From Aptenodytes patagonicus (taxonomy: Eukaryota; Chordata; Aves; Sphenisciformes; Spheniscidae), in assembly GCF_965638725.1 (NCBI RefSeq), contig NC_134960.1, forward strand, positions 2,544,501 to 2,608,500: 64,000 nucleotides of DNA, given 5' to 3'. Position 1 is the stretch's first letter. Each line of letters opens with the position of its first letter. Shown here piece by piece: positions 32,901 through 45,000 of this stretch. The translations under genes and the position numbers were made by a program. A model generated the notes under the pieces. That model had not been told where the DNA came from, did not search any database, and saw only the letters and a list, made by a program, of their open reading frames with translations.

Positions 32901-34706
32901 GTATTGTATAAACATACTATATGGCTCAAGGTTAAAAATGATGCCATTAAGTTATTTTTCCTTTAAGCATTAGTAGAATGAGTTCTGCCAATAACTCCTT
33001 GGAGTCCTCTTGGGTATGCTTCTAATTATCAATATCCTTGTTCTTGCAAATACTAAGCCACTGGTAATTATGCAAGAATCTAGAGCCCCTAGGAGATAGA
33101 GGTGAGCTCCTTGATGTAGCTTTAAGCAAAATTGAAAGTTATGTATGTAGTAGGCTGTGATTATGATGATCGTTCAAGTAAAGGATGGTCCAGAATGAGA
33201 GGTGTTTATCATAAGGGTATTCTAGGAGTCCTAGGAAAAAGCACTTACTTTGCCCTAAACCATTTTGTAGTTTCTATACAAGAAACAGACTAACACTGAC
33301 AAACTAATTGGAGAGTAAAAGAGAAGAAAATATGGCATGTAACTGTGGAGTTGGCTGTAGCAGCCTGAAAATTGCCAAGTTTTGTTTTTCTTGATGTGAT
33401 GAGGCTATATAGGACAGAAATATCATGAACTACAACTTCTCTTGTCCTTCCCTTCAGTTATGAAAGCCCTGCTGCTTATTTTCATCTTTTGTCTGACTCT
33501 TGGAGAAAGTATAATTAATTACCAGGCTAGCTGTCTGCCCCAGGGAAGGAGATTTTATTCATTCTGAGGCCGCAACAATATCTACTCTTGTTCTGCTTTT
33601 CTCAAAGGGAAGGCATTTTCCCATGTTTTGGTTTTAAACTGAAGAATGACTACATAAAATTTCATTCAAAGTGGAAACTGGCTCTTCCATATTAGTGGAT
33701 AAAGGTTATGGGTCACAGCCAGTTAATGGGTAGTACAGAAGAGCTTATTTGTGCAGTGATTCAGGAGAGCGGTCTGTTCAATGTCAGTAGGGCTGCTCTG
33801 TCACGTCCTAGACATGATGAAGTCTTAATGGCTTGAATGGAATCGCTTACAGTGAGTCAGTCCATGCAAGAACTGTGATAATACTTTATCACTAGGAATT
33901 GTGCATTGTAGATGCATCTTTAGTAAATGTATTATACGTAAATCGCTAAGAGGTTTTTCATTAACACTGTTCAGTTATTTTTGTTATCTGAAGTGTACTT
34001 CTAGGAGACTTTGGCTTAAAGTGCTCAGAGACGATGAGAGATGTTTGCTTCTTGCACTGGAGTGCAATAGGGGTACGTGCACCAACTGTTGGAGGGTAAA
34101 GACCCGACACGCAAATGGTTCTGTTTTGGTTCATAATCTCTGAACACAGAAAGGACACGTTTGGGGCCCAAGACAACGCATGCTGAAAGGACACATAAGT
34201 TGAAATTCATATTCTTTGTGTAGGTACGAAGATTTGCCTACAGGCAGGTTTTTACAGGAGAATGGACAATTAAACTTGTATTTATCCCTTTTTCTCTTAC
34301 TGTCCATCATCCACTCCCTCAATTAAGGTATGTCAACCAAGCCCATCAGAATCACTTGCTATTAATTTAGGAGTTTTGGAACAGGTTAATTTTTACCTTT
34401 AAAGGGACTCTATCAGCTAGAATTGTAATGCACTTGAGATTAGCTAAATCTACAGTGCTGTAAATTGTGAAACTACTGAAAGCTGAGTTGTCTATCCTGG
34501 CCAAAATTCTATTATTTCATAGTGTTCCCTGAGGACTTTTTATACTTGAGGCTGCATTTACACAGTCATCTCGAAGCTAGGAGGTTTTCACGTGGTGAAA
34601 GGATGTAAAGACTGGTCATCTGTAAATCTATGTCAGGCAGGTGTATCTTCCATACAGAACAAGGGGAAAAAGATGCATCTAAACATTAATTCCTATTTTC
34701 TATTAG

Positions 34707-34776
34707 AATTATCTTCAACTTCTAGTAGATGAAAAACAAAGTTCCTACAGATGGCTGATGGCGAGGAATCATATAG
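34707..34776 (+). other. Unassigned exon-like segment 2
   Basis: 23 codons plus 1 nt, phase 0 in and 1 out, with a good acceptor (TTTTCTATTAG) and donor (GTATGT). It encodes NYLQLLVDEKQSSYRWLMA. Its phase fits directly after segment 1. Confidence 0.3.
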
Positions 34777-35110
34777 GTATGTTATGCATGCACTAAATTA
34801 TGCCTTTTAAAAATAATCTGCTTAATTTAATCTTACATCATACCCTGTTTTAGTTTAATTCCATTTTCTAGGGAAAGCAGATGAGTCAGTTTTGTCAGTT
34901 CTTAATTAAACTTTTAGTAGTGTTGTATCTGAACAGTGAGACATTGAAGGAGACTGTTAACTGTAACCAGTGTTTCCATTTTGTTTAAATACTAATAAAG
35001 AGTTTTGCGGAAATCCGCAGATCCTTTTGATTTCATAAAATCTATCGCTTTTTTTTTTTGTTGTCCTGGATTCACCTGCTGGGTATTACATCTTAAATAC
35101 TATTTTGTAG

Positions 35111-35184
35111 ATGGATGTGTTATTTGTAATGATGGCTCCCTCTGCATGCAAATACACGTGCTCCACCTTCCGTGTAGGTTTTGA
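35111..35184 (+). other. Unassigned exon-like segment 3 with stop
   Basis: 2 nt plus 23 codons and TGA, after acceptor ATTTTGTAG, phase-compatible with segment 2. It encodes GCVICNDGSLCMQIHVL. No clear polyadenylation signal follows before the FNIP1 island, which weakens the case. Confidence 0.2.
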
Positions 35185-35564
35185 ATCGAGCGCATCGGAG
35201 CGGTGCTATTTCTGTTACTGCCCTGGGACGATCGCTTCACGTACCCGGGGCAGGTACGCGGGAGGAAGAAAGGGGGCAGGAGCTGGGATTTTCTAGGCTT
35301 GGGGGTAAAAGAAGTCACCCGTCTCTGCTGCAGCCCTGCACGGGGAGTCCCTAAAGAGCCGGGTACAGCGACAAGGAGGCTTTGATGCCTGGATCTTGAC
35401 CTCTTTTTACCTTTCTGGCGCTTCTGTCTCTTAACTTCCCCCTGAAGAAGGAAAACAAAACAGCGGCGTCTTACCAGCGCCCCTCGCCGCCCAGCCCCCA
35501 GGGGAAAGACCCCGGTCCCGACAGAGACCCGCGGCGGCCCGGGCACGGCGGGGAGCAGGCGCGT

Positions 35565-35585
35565 CCCCCCCCCCCCCCCCCCCCC
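35565..35585. repeat. Poly-C tract (C21) upstream of FNIP1
   Basis: 21 consecutive C about 370 bp before the ATG. The G-rich complement could form a quadruplex and the C strand an i-motif. Confidence 0.85.
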
Positions 35586-35840
35586 GCCGCTGGCTGCGGC
35601 CGCAGGAGCTGCCCAGGCGAGCCGGGTTGGAGGGAACCCCCGCCGGCGCTCGCTCGGCCGTTTATCGCCGGGGCCGCTCGGCGCTTCCCCGGCGGGGGGC
35701 CGCCGGGCTCCGGCTCCCCCCGGCCCGCGGCCGCTCCCCACGTGGGGCCGCCGCCGCAGCCACTCAGCGGCCCGCGCAGCGCCCCGCCGGGCCCGCCCCG
35801 CCGGCCCTCCCCTTCTGGCAGCGCCGAGTGACTAATGTCT

Positions 35841-35850
35841 GTCATATGAC
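35841..35850. promoter_or_regulatory. FNIP1: Palindromic E-box in FNIP1 promoter
   Basis: GTCATATGAC is a perfect 10-bp palindrome with E-box core CATATG, about 105 bp upstream of the ATG. It has the flanks of the MiT/TFE CLEAR site (GTCACGTGAC) but a different core. Folliculin-pathway genes are known TFE targets in mammals; binding here is inference. Confidence 0.4.
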
Positions 35851-35955
35851 TGTGACACCGAATGGAGTCGGGCGGGCGGAACTAGCCGCGGCGAGGGGAC
35901 GGCGCTGCGCGGAGCCCAGCGCCTCGGCGGCGGGGGCCAGCGGCGGCGCCCCAAG

Positions 35956-36044
35956 ATGCCGCCCACCCTGTTCCAGAAGCTCTTCAACAAAAAACACGGG
36001 CTGATCTCGCCGGCCAGGGACGCCAGGGACGACTGTGTCTTCAG
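35956..36044 (+). CDS. FNIP1: FNIP1 coding exon 1
   Basis: 29 codons plus 2 nt, donor GTAACC. The ATG has A at -3 (CCCCAAGATGC), a good start context, and it is the conserved family start. Confidence 0.92.
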
Positions 36045-39000
36045 GTAACCGGGACGGGGCCGCCCTCCTCCCCGCCCCGAAGTTCTGCGCCGAGTTCCCT
36101 GCCGCCCTCCGCCGCGTCCCCTGCCCCGGAGGAGGGCGGGCAGCAGCCCCCTTCCCTCTCGGCCGCAGCCCCCTTCCTCCTCGGCCCCAGCCCCTTTCCC
36201 CTTCGGCAGCCGCCCGTGTTGCAGCGGGGCTGCTTGGCGCCGTTCCCCCGCTCTCCTCAGCCTCGCGCGTACCGCTGGCCCCGGGGTCCGTCCCCCGCCC
36301 TGCTGCGGGAGCCCCAGGGGCGCTGAGGTGCCCCGGCCCGGGCCCCTCAGGCGGGCGCTGGGCGGGAGCCCCCCCGGGGCCGCCACGTCGGGGGGGACGC
36401 CGCGCTGCCTCCTCATAGCCGCCTTGCCCCCGGTGGCCGCCTCTCCTCAGGGCTGGGTCGTGCCTCGCCTACCCCCGCTCCCTCCCCGGGCTGCCTCCCC
36501 TCAGGGCGGCCCCCCCGCCCCGGGCACCCCGCAGCGGAGCGGAGCTCAGCCCCAGGTCGGCCCGTCGCCGCCTTCCTGTCGGTTTCGCCCGGTCGCGATC
36601 TGCGGCGCCCCCCCCCCCCCCCCCCCGGTCTCCTCCGCCCGGGGCGGGTGTGGGGCCCCGGCCCCCCGCGGCTCCCTCCGGGGATGCTGCAGGCCGGGGA
36701 AGGGGGAAAGGCGCCATTCCGCTTGAGGCGGGCAGGCGGCTGGCGATCCCCAGGGAGCAACCTCAGAAACGCGGAGGAAGGGGGGAGAAAACGTGAAGTT
36801 TTGGCTGCTGCCAAGAGAGGTGTAGGGTTTCTCGTGAAATTTGTCATGCTCTAACCGCAACAACACTGGATCCGCCGAGAGGTGCCAAGCACAATACGGG
36901 GAGGCAGGAAAGGCAGCCCTTCTCCAGGAGACCTTTCTCGGCCCCCTCCAGTCGGGTGGGCCGCCGGAGCTGGGCGGCCGTGGGGTCACAAAACCCCTCT
37001 CGGAGGGGTTTCGGTGGCGGCTCCGGTTTGCTGTCCTGCGTGGGGACTTGGTGCGGGGAGAGGCTTCGCTGGGGCTTCTGCGCCGGGGCCTAGAAATTAC
37101 CCAGGGCCTCCTCGGGGGTTAGTTAGCTTGGAAACAGGTAGTTTTTGTGGCTGTAAAATAAGTGCTGTTCCACGGGTGGATAATGATTGCGCTCGAAGGC
37201 GATGCAGTCCTAGTCCTGGCTGGCGTAGTGAAGAGGTAACCTGCAAAACCATTTTGAAGTGCAGAGTCTGTGACTTGGATGCAAATACAATATGCTTCAT
37301 TCGTAAGAGTTATGCGCTTCTTGAAACACTTCTAACAGTGTGGTAAAGCTCTCCTCCTACCCGCTGTCTTTAAATTTATTACCTACAAATGATCAGCCCT
37401 TGGGTTGATCTGTAAAGGGAGATCTCTGACTGATGGGCTTAATTTTATGCTGTGGGATTTTCCTTTTAACTGCAGTGATACAATTTAGCAATTTAGGTGG
37501 TTAATAGTATATCTGCAGTAATTTGAGCATCAGGGTTTTCACAGAATGTTGATGGGTCTTTTTGTGCCCTTTTAGAGTCAGGACACACTCCTGGACAGTA
37601 CCTGAAGTCCAGTGCTTTAACTGCTAGCACACACCTTTTAAAGACACCGATCACAGCTGCTCGCACACCTCCCTGCTATTTACTGCGAAGGTGGTTCCTT
37701 TTTTTTTTAAATGATCTTTTTTAAGAGACAAGGTTTTAATGATGTCTGGGGTCATCTTATTTTTTAAATCGGCTTAATACTGGGATCAGACCCCTTGGTG
37801 GGGAAGGGGCACTAGGACTGCTCTGTATAACTGCCTTGCCTTTTCCCCCCTGTTAAGACATTTGTTAGTGATGGGTTTGTGTAGAGAGGGGTGGTTAATT
37901 CAACAGCTGCAGTGCAGACCCTGGGGCAGAAACGTGGGGATCGCGCCTGTGTTGAAAGGAGCGAGAGTGAGTACTCGTCGGCAAGGTCTTTTCTTCCCTC
38001 TTCACCTGCATCGTTCCGTGCCAAACTGGACGTGAAATTTCAAAAAGATATGTCATTCTGTCTGTTCTTACCCTCCTCTGTTTACGTAGTGCTGTTTCAC
38101 TTTGTGATGTGAACTGTCAACCGGTAACTAGTGAATTTGCAGTTTGTTGGGGTTTTTTTTGGCGGACCTGCAGGTATAAAATCCCAGGAGGAGGCTGACG
38201 ACTCTTCTGACTAAGGCTCTGGGGGGGTGGGAGACCCGCCTCTTACTTAAGAGAGCCAAGTATTATTTTTTGAAGACTAATACAGAGCCCTCTAGGCATT
38301 GTTGCCTAACAGCTGCTTTCATTTTCCAAATGGGGATAAGTCTTTAGTTGATCCTCACTACGTATGGTCTTATCAGTTACTGGTGAAACTTTTGGATAAT
38401 ACGCAAAATAAAGACCGTTATTTATTACAGCTAGGTCTTTAGAGACTGGAAACAAGCACTCTGGATTTTTAGACTGTTCCTGGTTGCAGTAACACTGAAG
38501 GCAACAGCATCATCAATTTCAGTGGGGCAAGGTTATGTTTATGGATTGGTATATTATTATCTGTTTATATTCTAAACAACAGAACATTTTCCAAATATTC
38601 TGAGCGCTGTTGTTTCTGACTGTCTTCACTTTGAAAGCTTGGTCCTTTTACTGAGGAGACTGTGTAGAACAACCGTAAAAAACACATAGATTCTTTTAAT
38701 ATATTTTGTGAATAATATGTACTTAGAGAGAAAAGTCCAACTACTCTGGCAATGACATCGGTATAGCAGAACGTTTAAGGATGATTTTGATGCTTGTTTT
38801 TTTTTTGACTGTGAATATATTTTGCATTTCCATCAGGCTTATTGTGAAAATTTACCAGGACATAAATTCTACTTAATCTGAGCTTACACTGTTTCAAAAA
38901 TAAAATAATACTTTTCAGGGGAAACGTATTTTGTTGTTGGTTTATTTGCTTTTTTTTTACCTGCCCAGAATCTCTTCGTGTGCCGTGGGTGTGTGAAATG

Positions 39001-42000
39001 TTATGAGTCTGGGTCTAGCCAAACTGTGTAAAATCCTCCAGAACTAGGTGCTGGAGAGGTTAACAGTTCTAGTGATGTGACCAGTAAGTTAGCAACTGTA
39101 AAGTATTTGCTGATGTATCAGTTTGCCTTTTTTTTTTTTTTTTTAAATCTATATATATAAGCAGTTTATTTTACAGAAGGCGGCTTAGGAAATCACAATA
39201 GATCCACTACATGTTAGTATTTTAGCTCTTCAGTTTAACCGAGGGCAATTGGCAGGCTTGGCCCTTAGATTGAAATCTCTCAGTACAGTTTGACATTCAC
39301 ATGGTGAGCAAGAATATTCAAAATTTTAGTGGTAAAATCTGTTTACAAGAAACACAGAAACACCTGCAAGTATTCTAGAGAAGAAACAACCCCTTAAGTT
39401 CCAAGGTGTAGAGTATCTGCTGTCTACTGCAAATAATACTCACGTGAGTGGATTTTCCCTGAGGGTAACTTTTACTATAAATAGGAGCTCTTGGCCATAT
39501 TGTAGCATCTGGCACTGGCGACTGCTGGTGACAGGAGAGAGCAGCCCAGGCTTGGGCTGTTACAGTTATTAGGAATATGAGATTTCAGGCATGTTGTTTT
39601 CTAGAATTTTAGGATCAAAGTATTCCTGTTGTAAAAATACATAAAGCTGTTCACATGAATTGTGTGCTGTACATGTCTAAAATGTATAAACACTTTTAAA
39701 TCGCAATTAAATGAACCCTGTTCCAGAATTTGCTGATCAATTTCCCCAGTATACTGGAAACAATCCTACAAAAACTTTGTTAAACTAAGCAGAAGACACA
39801 CATTTCTGCTAAATGTTATATGGGCACACAAAGTATTCCACTGCACATTTACATTACTGACTGCCACAGATACCGATTTTGAGCCACTGTTTCTTTTCTG
39901 GCTTTCTAGAGGTCTGCTTCAGGCCTTTGGAGAAGAGGGAGCTGCTAAACCACTGATAACTCAACCAGCTTTTCGTTCTTCAAAATGTGCTCGGTAGAAT
40001 GAGCCCAAATCTCAGTAAATTACCAAGAGATCTCAGGCTTTATATCTTTGTTGTTAAGATATGTGGGCAGTATTTCCAATGGTAAATACAGCTGTAAGGA
40101 CTGCAGCAGAGTTTTTGCATGAGATAGTAATTGGGCTTGGAGCACTATTAACCTATTGCAGAGGGAGAGGGATGGTCCTGTAATACTGAGTTATGGGACT
40201 GGTACATTTTGGGGTTGTATGTAGGAGGGAAACTCAGTGTTTCTTTCCATCTCATGTATAAAGTTCAAATACTTGTTCCCTTGTATCTCTAGACATCCTG
40301 CCCACCTCGCTGGAGGATAGAGGGATTACTAATCAGGAGTTCTTTTTACACTACAGCTCGATAAAAGTTTCAGTGTCTCTTTTTTTTTTTTTTTTTTTTA
40401 ATCTAAGGAGCTCTAAAGAACCATCTTACCCCGAGGGGCATTCCACCGATGTTTGCAAACTCTGTTTTGCTCTTGTTAAAGCACCTGTTGTAGAGGTACA
40501 GCTGTGTGGTAATTGTTCAAGCTTGAAAGAACCCCTTCCAGTTTCGAGTCTTACCAACGGTGTGGAGTATCTTTGGGCACATTCTTCCTTTAGGGGGTTG
40601 CTTTGGTTCTCTGGGTATTTCTGAGGACGAGTGCAATTTTCCAGATGGGAAGATACGGGAATAAATAACTCTAAATGTTCTTCTCTTTATTTATGGAGAA
40701 AGCCATTTTCGGTCATCCTAGAAACGTGCTTTCTTGGGGTCTTTCTGTAATATGTGCTGTTCCTTTATCGAGAGAATAGTTTGCCAGGTTCCTGAGACAT
40801 GAAAGGCCTAAGGCTGGCTGCAGAGTAGTATTTCCTGAAATTTGTCTAGGCAAGTATCCCCCGTCAGCCCAGACTCTTTCTGTTCTCCATGGCAGTGACT
40901 TTAAATGGTATCCTGAGATTTGTTTCCTTTCACATAATTTTTGGCAGCGGGATTCATCAAGGGAATTGCAATAAACCTAGAATTGGAAATGGGTAGCATG
41001 ATACAAAGATGCTTCACGAGCCAGTTCCTCTGCAGACCTATTGTTCTTGCACAGTACAAATGCTATATGCTTTCTTACAAAAGCATAATTGCTTCTTGAA
41101 GCAGGAGCTAATTTCTTGAAATAAACTGAGAAGAGACTCGGAGACATCTAACGACATGTAGCTGGGGACTTTTTAAAGCAGAGGCTGGAGTAAGGTGAAG
41201 GAGGAATATGAAAGTTGTCTTTACATTCATTTTCCAGTTAAAGTTTTACCCACAAGACTTCTTGGTAAGTTTTTGTATTATTTTTGAAGGTGGCTAGCAC
41301 TGGTGACGTAAATGATGTGGTATTGTTACAGGGACTGTTTTGTGTTTCTTCCGCCTGCGCTCAGAGCAGGGGTAACCACCACAGATTGCCAGGTTGCCTT
41401 CCATTTTTAAGGTATGGCTTCATGAGATGCCGAAGGAGTTCAGAGCCAGCGGTGTCTGGACACTGTAGTATCATCAAACAATTGAACAGATAAAACCACT
41501 GCCAGAATTCTTACCTTGTTTGCTGTGGAAGGTAAATTCAGTATCCCACTCCACCCAGTCAAAGGCTTTTCTATCAACAGCAGGTAACTTTGTGTACAAC
41601 CTGCCTGAGCCCAGGGAAGCAAATCTCTTGCCAAACTCTGTCAGTCCTTGTGAGCAATACAGCTAGTGAATTCATTATCCTAACAGCACCGCACAAGGCT
41701 TTTTAAAGCTGTTCCTCAACAGTGCTGTCAATGCAGCAAGCCAGTCTGACCAAAACCTGCTATTAATGAAATAGTGTGTTTTGGTATTTGTTCACTTCTA
41801 GCATTCTGCAAGCCTTTCACCAATAGTTGTAAAACTCCTGGAATTTCACCACCTCAAAGTCTATCTTCAAAAAGACCTTTAGCTGGACTTCATTTTGTGA
41901 TAGCTCCAGCTTTTCATCATTTCCAGTTATCTGATGAATTTAGAAAGCTTTTGTCCCATAAGTTTTTAAGACTATTCAAATTCTTAAACATCCAAAATGT

Positions 42001-45000
42001 TCTTGTGTTTTTATTAAGCTCATTTCTGACCTTTAATGTCCCTTAAGTTTTGTTTTTTATTAAAAAAATCCATCTCTTCTGTAATATCTCTGGAAGAATT
42101 TTTGGCTTTTTGGTTGTATTCATTAGCTTGAGTATAGCAAGTTTTAATAAATATTTCACTTTGAATTATGCGCAGTTTTCTCTTATTGCTATGATGACTT
42201 TGGCCTGTATTTTGAAACATATTGCTGTTTTCTGAAGTACTTCTTTTTGCCAAATTCTGTTTTGCATTTCCTGTCATCTGAGCTTTTATGTACCTTCCAG
42301 TGCTTTAAGTCAATTTTCATCTTGGAAGCAGACATATAAATTAATAGGTTCCAGTAAGCAGCTCTCGAGCATGGAGAAAGTTTGGACAATTTCTGCTGAA
42401 GGGGCTGCTCTCCAAGCCCTCCTTGACACCACTCTCTAGGTCTCCAAGTGCTTCTCCAGGTAGGCATGAGTGCTGCTGCTAAAATATCCAGCATGTCCTT
42501 GAAAATTATATGCTCGCTCTGAATGAGGCAGTGCTGCAGGCTGGGTCTGTACAGTGCCTGAAGGAGCTGCAAATCAGAGGGTTGTCAGTCCAGCCGGTGA
42601 TTGTTATTTACTCGTATTATCGTCAGATCCAAGGGACTTAACTTGGATCAGTACCCCCATCGTGCTAGGTGCATGCGAACACAGAGAGTGACCAAATACT
42701 TTGAAAATCGTTGGGGTGCTTGTGCCTGCCTGACTTTGTGCCTTGGAAAATTTTCCTCTGCCCTGGTGGGAGCATACCCTGCCTAGCCCTCAGGTTAGGG
42801 CTTCGCTTCAGCTTCTTCCCGTTGCCCGTGGAACAGGGAACACGAACAGGGGAGTGGAAAAACCCTCTGCTCGGTCTTACCTCTATTTTTTTAGAAGGAG
42901 GTAAAGATACAAAACGAGCTAACACACAGGTTAAGGGTCACCCTTATTGCCTTTCGTACTGATATCTCTCCCGTGGTGGTTGGGATCTTGTGGTGACTTG
43001 AGAACTTGGCATCACGAGGTCACGCTGCCCTTAGTGGACATCACGATGTCGGTGCCATCAGCGCACGCTTGGCTTCCTCCCAGCCTGCAACACTGCTTCC
43101 TCCCCCTGGGATGGCACGAGTTGTCGGGGAGTTGCCTGAGGTCTCTTGCCTCACTAAGCTGCCCTTGGAACAGTCTCTTTCTTGGTTCCCCTTCCAGCTT
43201 TTCAACTCCTTCCTCTAAGTTAGAAATCTTTTTGAGGAGAGGCTGTAGTGAGTGAATCACGTGGTGCCTTTTTACCACTGGGATCTCTGCTGGTTAGGCC
43301 TTCGGGCTGTGGTACTAGTTTGGATCTTGCCAGCTGATCAGGTGAATCCTTTGATTTTACTTCAAGTTTTTCTTCGATTTCCAACGGTACGTGCCAGACC
43401 AGCAAGTGTGGCAGTTTTCCCTCTGGAAGGCATGGATGTCTGCTGTCCTCTTCCCTGTGGGTTTGACCCAACAGGGCTGAGACAGACCCTGCTCCTGTGC
43501 TTGTTCTGTGGAGACAGGGTGAACTGGCCCATCATCTCCACTGTGGGAGAAAGAGTATGTTGACTTATTGCCATGGTTTCTGTGTGTCTGAAAATGTATG
43601 TGTAGGTATACTAGAGTAAAAATGCTTCTTTATGCTTGGGTTACGCTGGCAAGTGTTGTAAGAAGGTGTTTCTGCAAACTTAAGGGTACTGTTTTTTCCC
43701 CTCCTTCTCCAGGTGAGGTCATAGGGGTATGAAGATGTGCCAAGAGCATGGGGTGTATGTACCTCTTTGTCCACTGTGAGGTCTTCTCCTTTTCTGAAAC
43801 AACTCCACCATTCGTTTTCTGGTGACTGAAGGTGTGTTTACATGTCTTATGTTGTAAACCTTGCTCTCTTGGGATGATCAGCTCCTCTGGTTGACTGATG
43901 GATTGTCCTTCTTGTGTTTTCAAAGGGCTTTATCCTTTGCTGTGTGTACGCTTCTGAGTTAGTGTATTCTCATGGTGACAGCTTGGATGAATTCAGGCTT
44001 CTGTTCTGGAATAAACTGGTCCAGTGTGACTTGGAGCCTGAAACTTGTGTTGTAATTCTGGCTGAATGCTGGAGGTGACCACTTTAGAACTGCGTTTTAC
44101 GAGTGGAAAGTAACGCACACGGTGGTTTCACGCTCAGAGGCTGTGTTCCCTCCTGTTGCTACATCTGGAGCAGAATGTCTGCAAGATCACATGTTTGTGA
44201 GTAACGTTAGGAAAAATGCAGAGCTGAGTTGCACCAGCGAATCCACAGCGTGGTTGTGCTGGGCCTTCAGAATCGGCCAGCAGCAGAACTTGTCTCTGAG
44301 GACTTGAAAAATTTTGCGTTTGTGGTATATAGAGAGAACCTTAATCTATAAAATATCTGCTGGAGGAAAAAAAAGTTATGCCCATTCAAAACAGGAAGTA
44401 ATTTTATTCATCTGTAAATGACTTGCTAATGCACCAGCTGCTCCACCTTACACTGAGTAGTAACAGAATTCATATATGGGAAATATTCCTTTGAAAAAAC
44501 TCATTTGCACAAAATACACATGCGATTCTGCTTTGCCTAAGGAATATGACCATAACGATTACATTCAAAAGGGGCAGTTCTCTCTGCAGGATTAATCACT
44601 TATTTCTAAAAATACATGCCCAAATGTGTTCTGCTCTGTAGAAGTGTGAATGGTTATTATGTAGTTTTTGTATCAAAAAGGATTTATTTATTTTTACAAC
44701 AATGCGTTGTGCTGTTGCTTAGTGCTCAACTGAAGCTTTTAATTGAGGTAATTCTGCACATTTGCGTAAGAAGTACAACCTTTTTCTTTTCTGCAACCGA
44801 TAGCTTCTGTAGATACTATTACTCAGAATACAATACACTACAGAGAAACTTGTTCAAACACATGAATTGCAGCACAAAATACTACACAAACTACATATAG
44901 AATATTAGCAGTGCCTGCATATAGCATGCATCCATGAGTACAATGTGTTTGTACAAAGTTTTCTGTCTTTTCTGAAAAAGTAATTTCATAGCCCTTATCA

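Larger units (their letters stand above)
31649..35460. other. MEIKIN to FNIP1 intergenic region
   Basis: AT-rich DNA up to the FNIP1 CpG island. It holds candidate MEIKIN polyadenylation signals (31732 and 34994) and three exon-like segments listed separately. I recognise no transposon or RNA gene. Confidence 0.6.
35460..37100. promoter_or_regulatory. FNIP1: CpG island promoter of FNIP1
   Basis: Very GC- and CpG-rich DNA surrounds the FNIP1 start codon, with no visible TATA box. Several long antisense open frames here are a product of base composition. Confidence 0.8.

Noticed and set aside
34210-34327. Exon-like segment between a TAG acceptor and donor GTATGT with 36 open codons
   Set aside because: It leaves phase 2, which fits none of the neighbouring segments, and the peptide is unremarkable.
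35100-36847. Several antisense open frames of 120-213 codons around FNIP1 exon 1
   Set aside because: They lie in the CpG island, are Gly/Arg/Pro-rich in all frames, and show no domain or splice logic. GC-rich DNA has few stop codons.
41774-42572. Open frames on both strands near 42 kb as a possible retrocopy
   Set aside because: The peptides match no family I recognise and have no splice sites, tail or duplication to support a gene.
43006-43563. Overlapping open frames on both strands in a GC-richer intron stretch
   Set aside because: Short, mutually overlapping, with no start context, domain or splice structure; likely chance.
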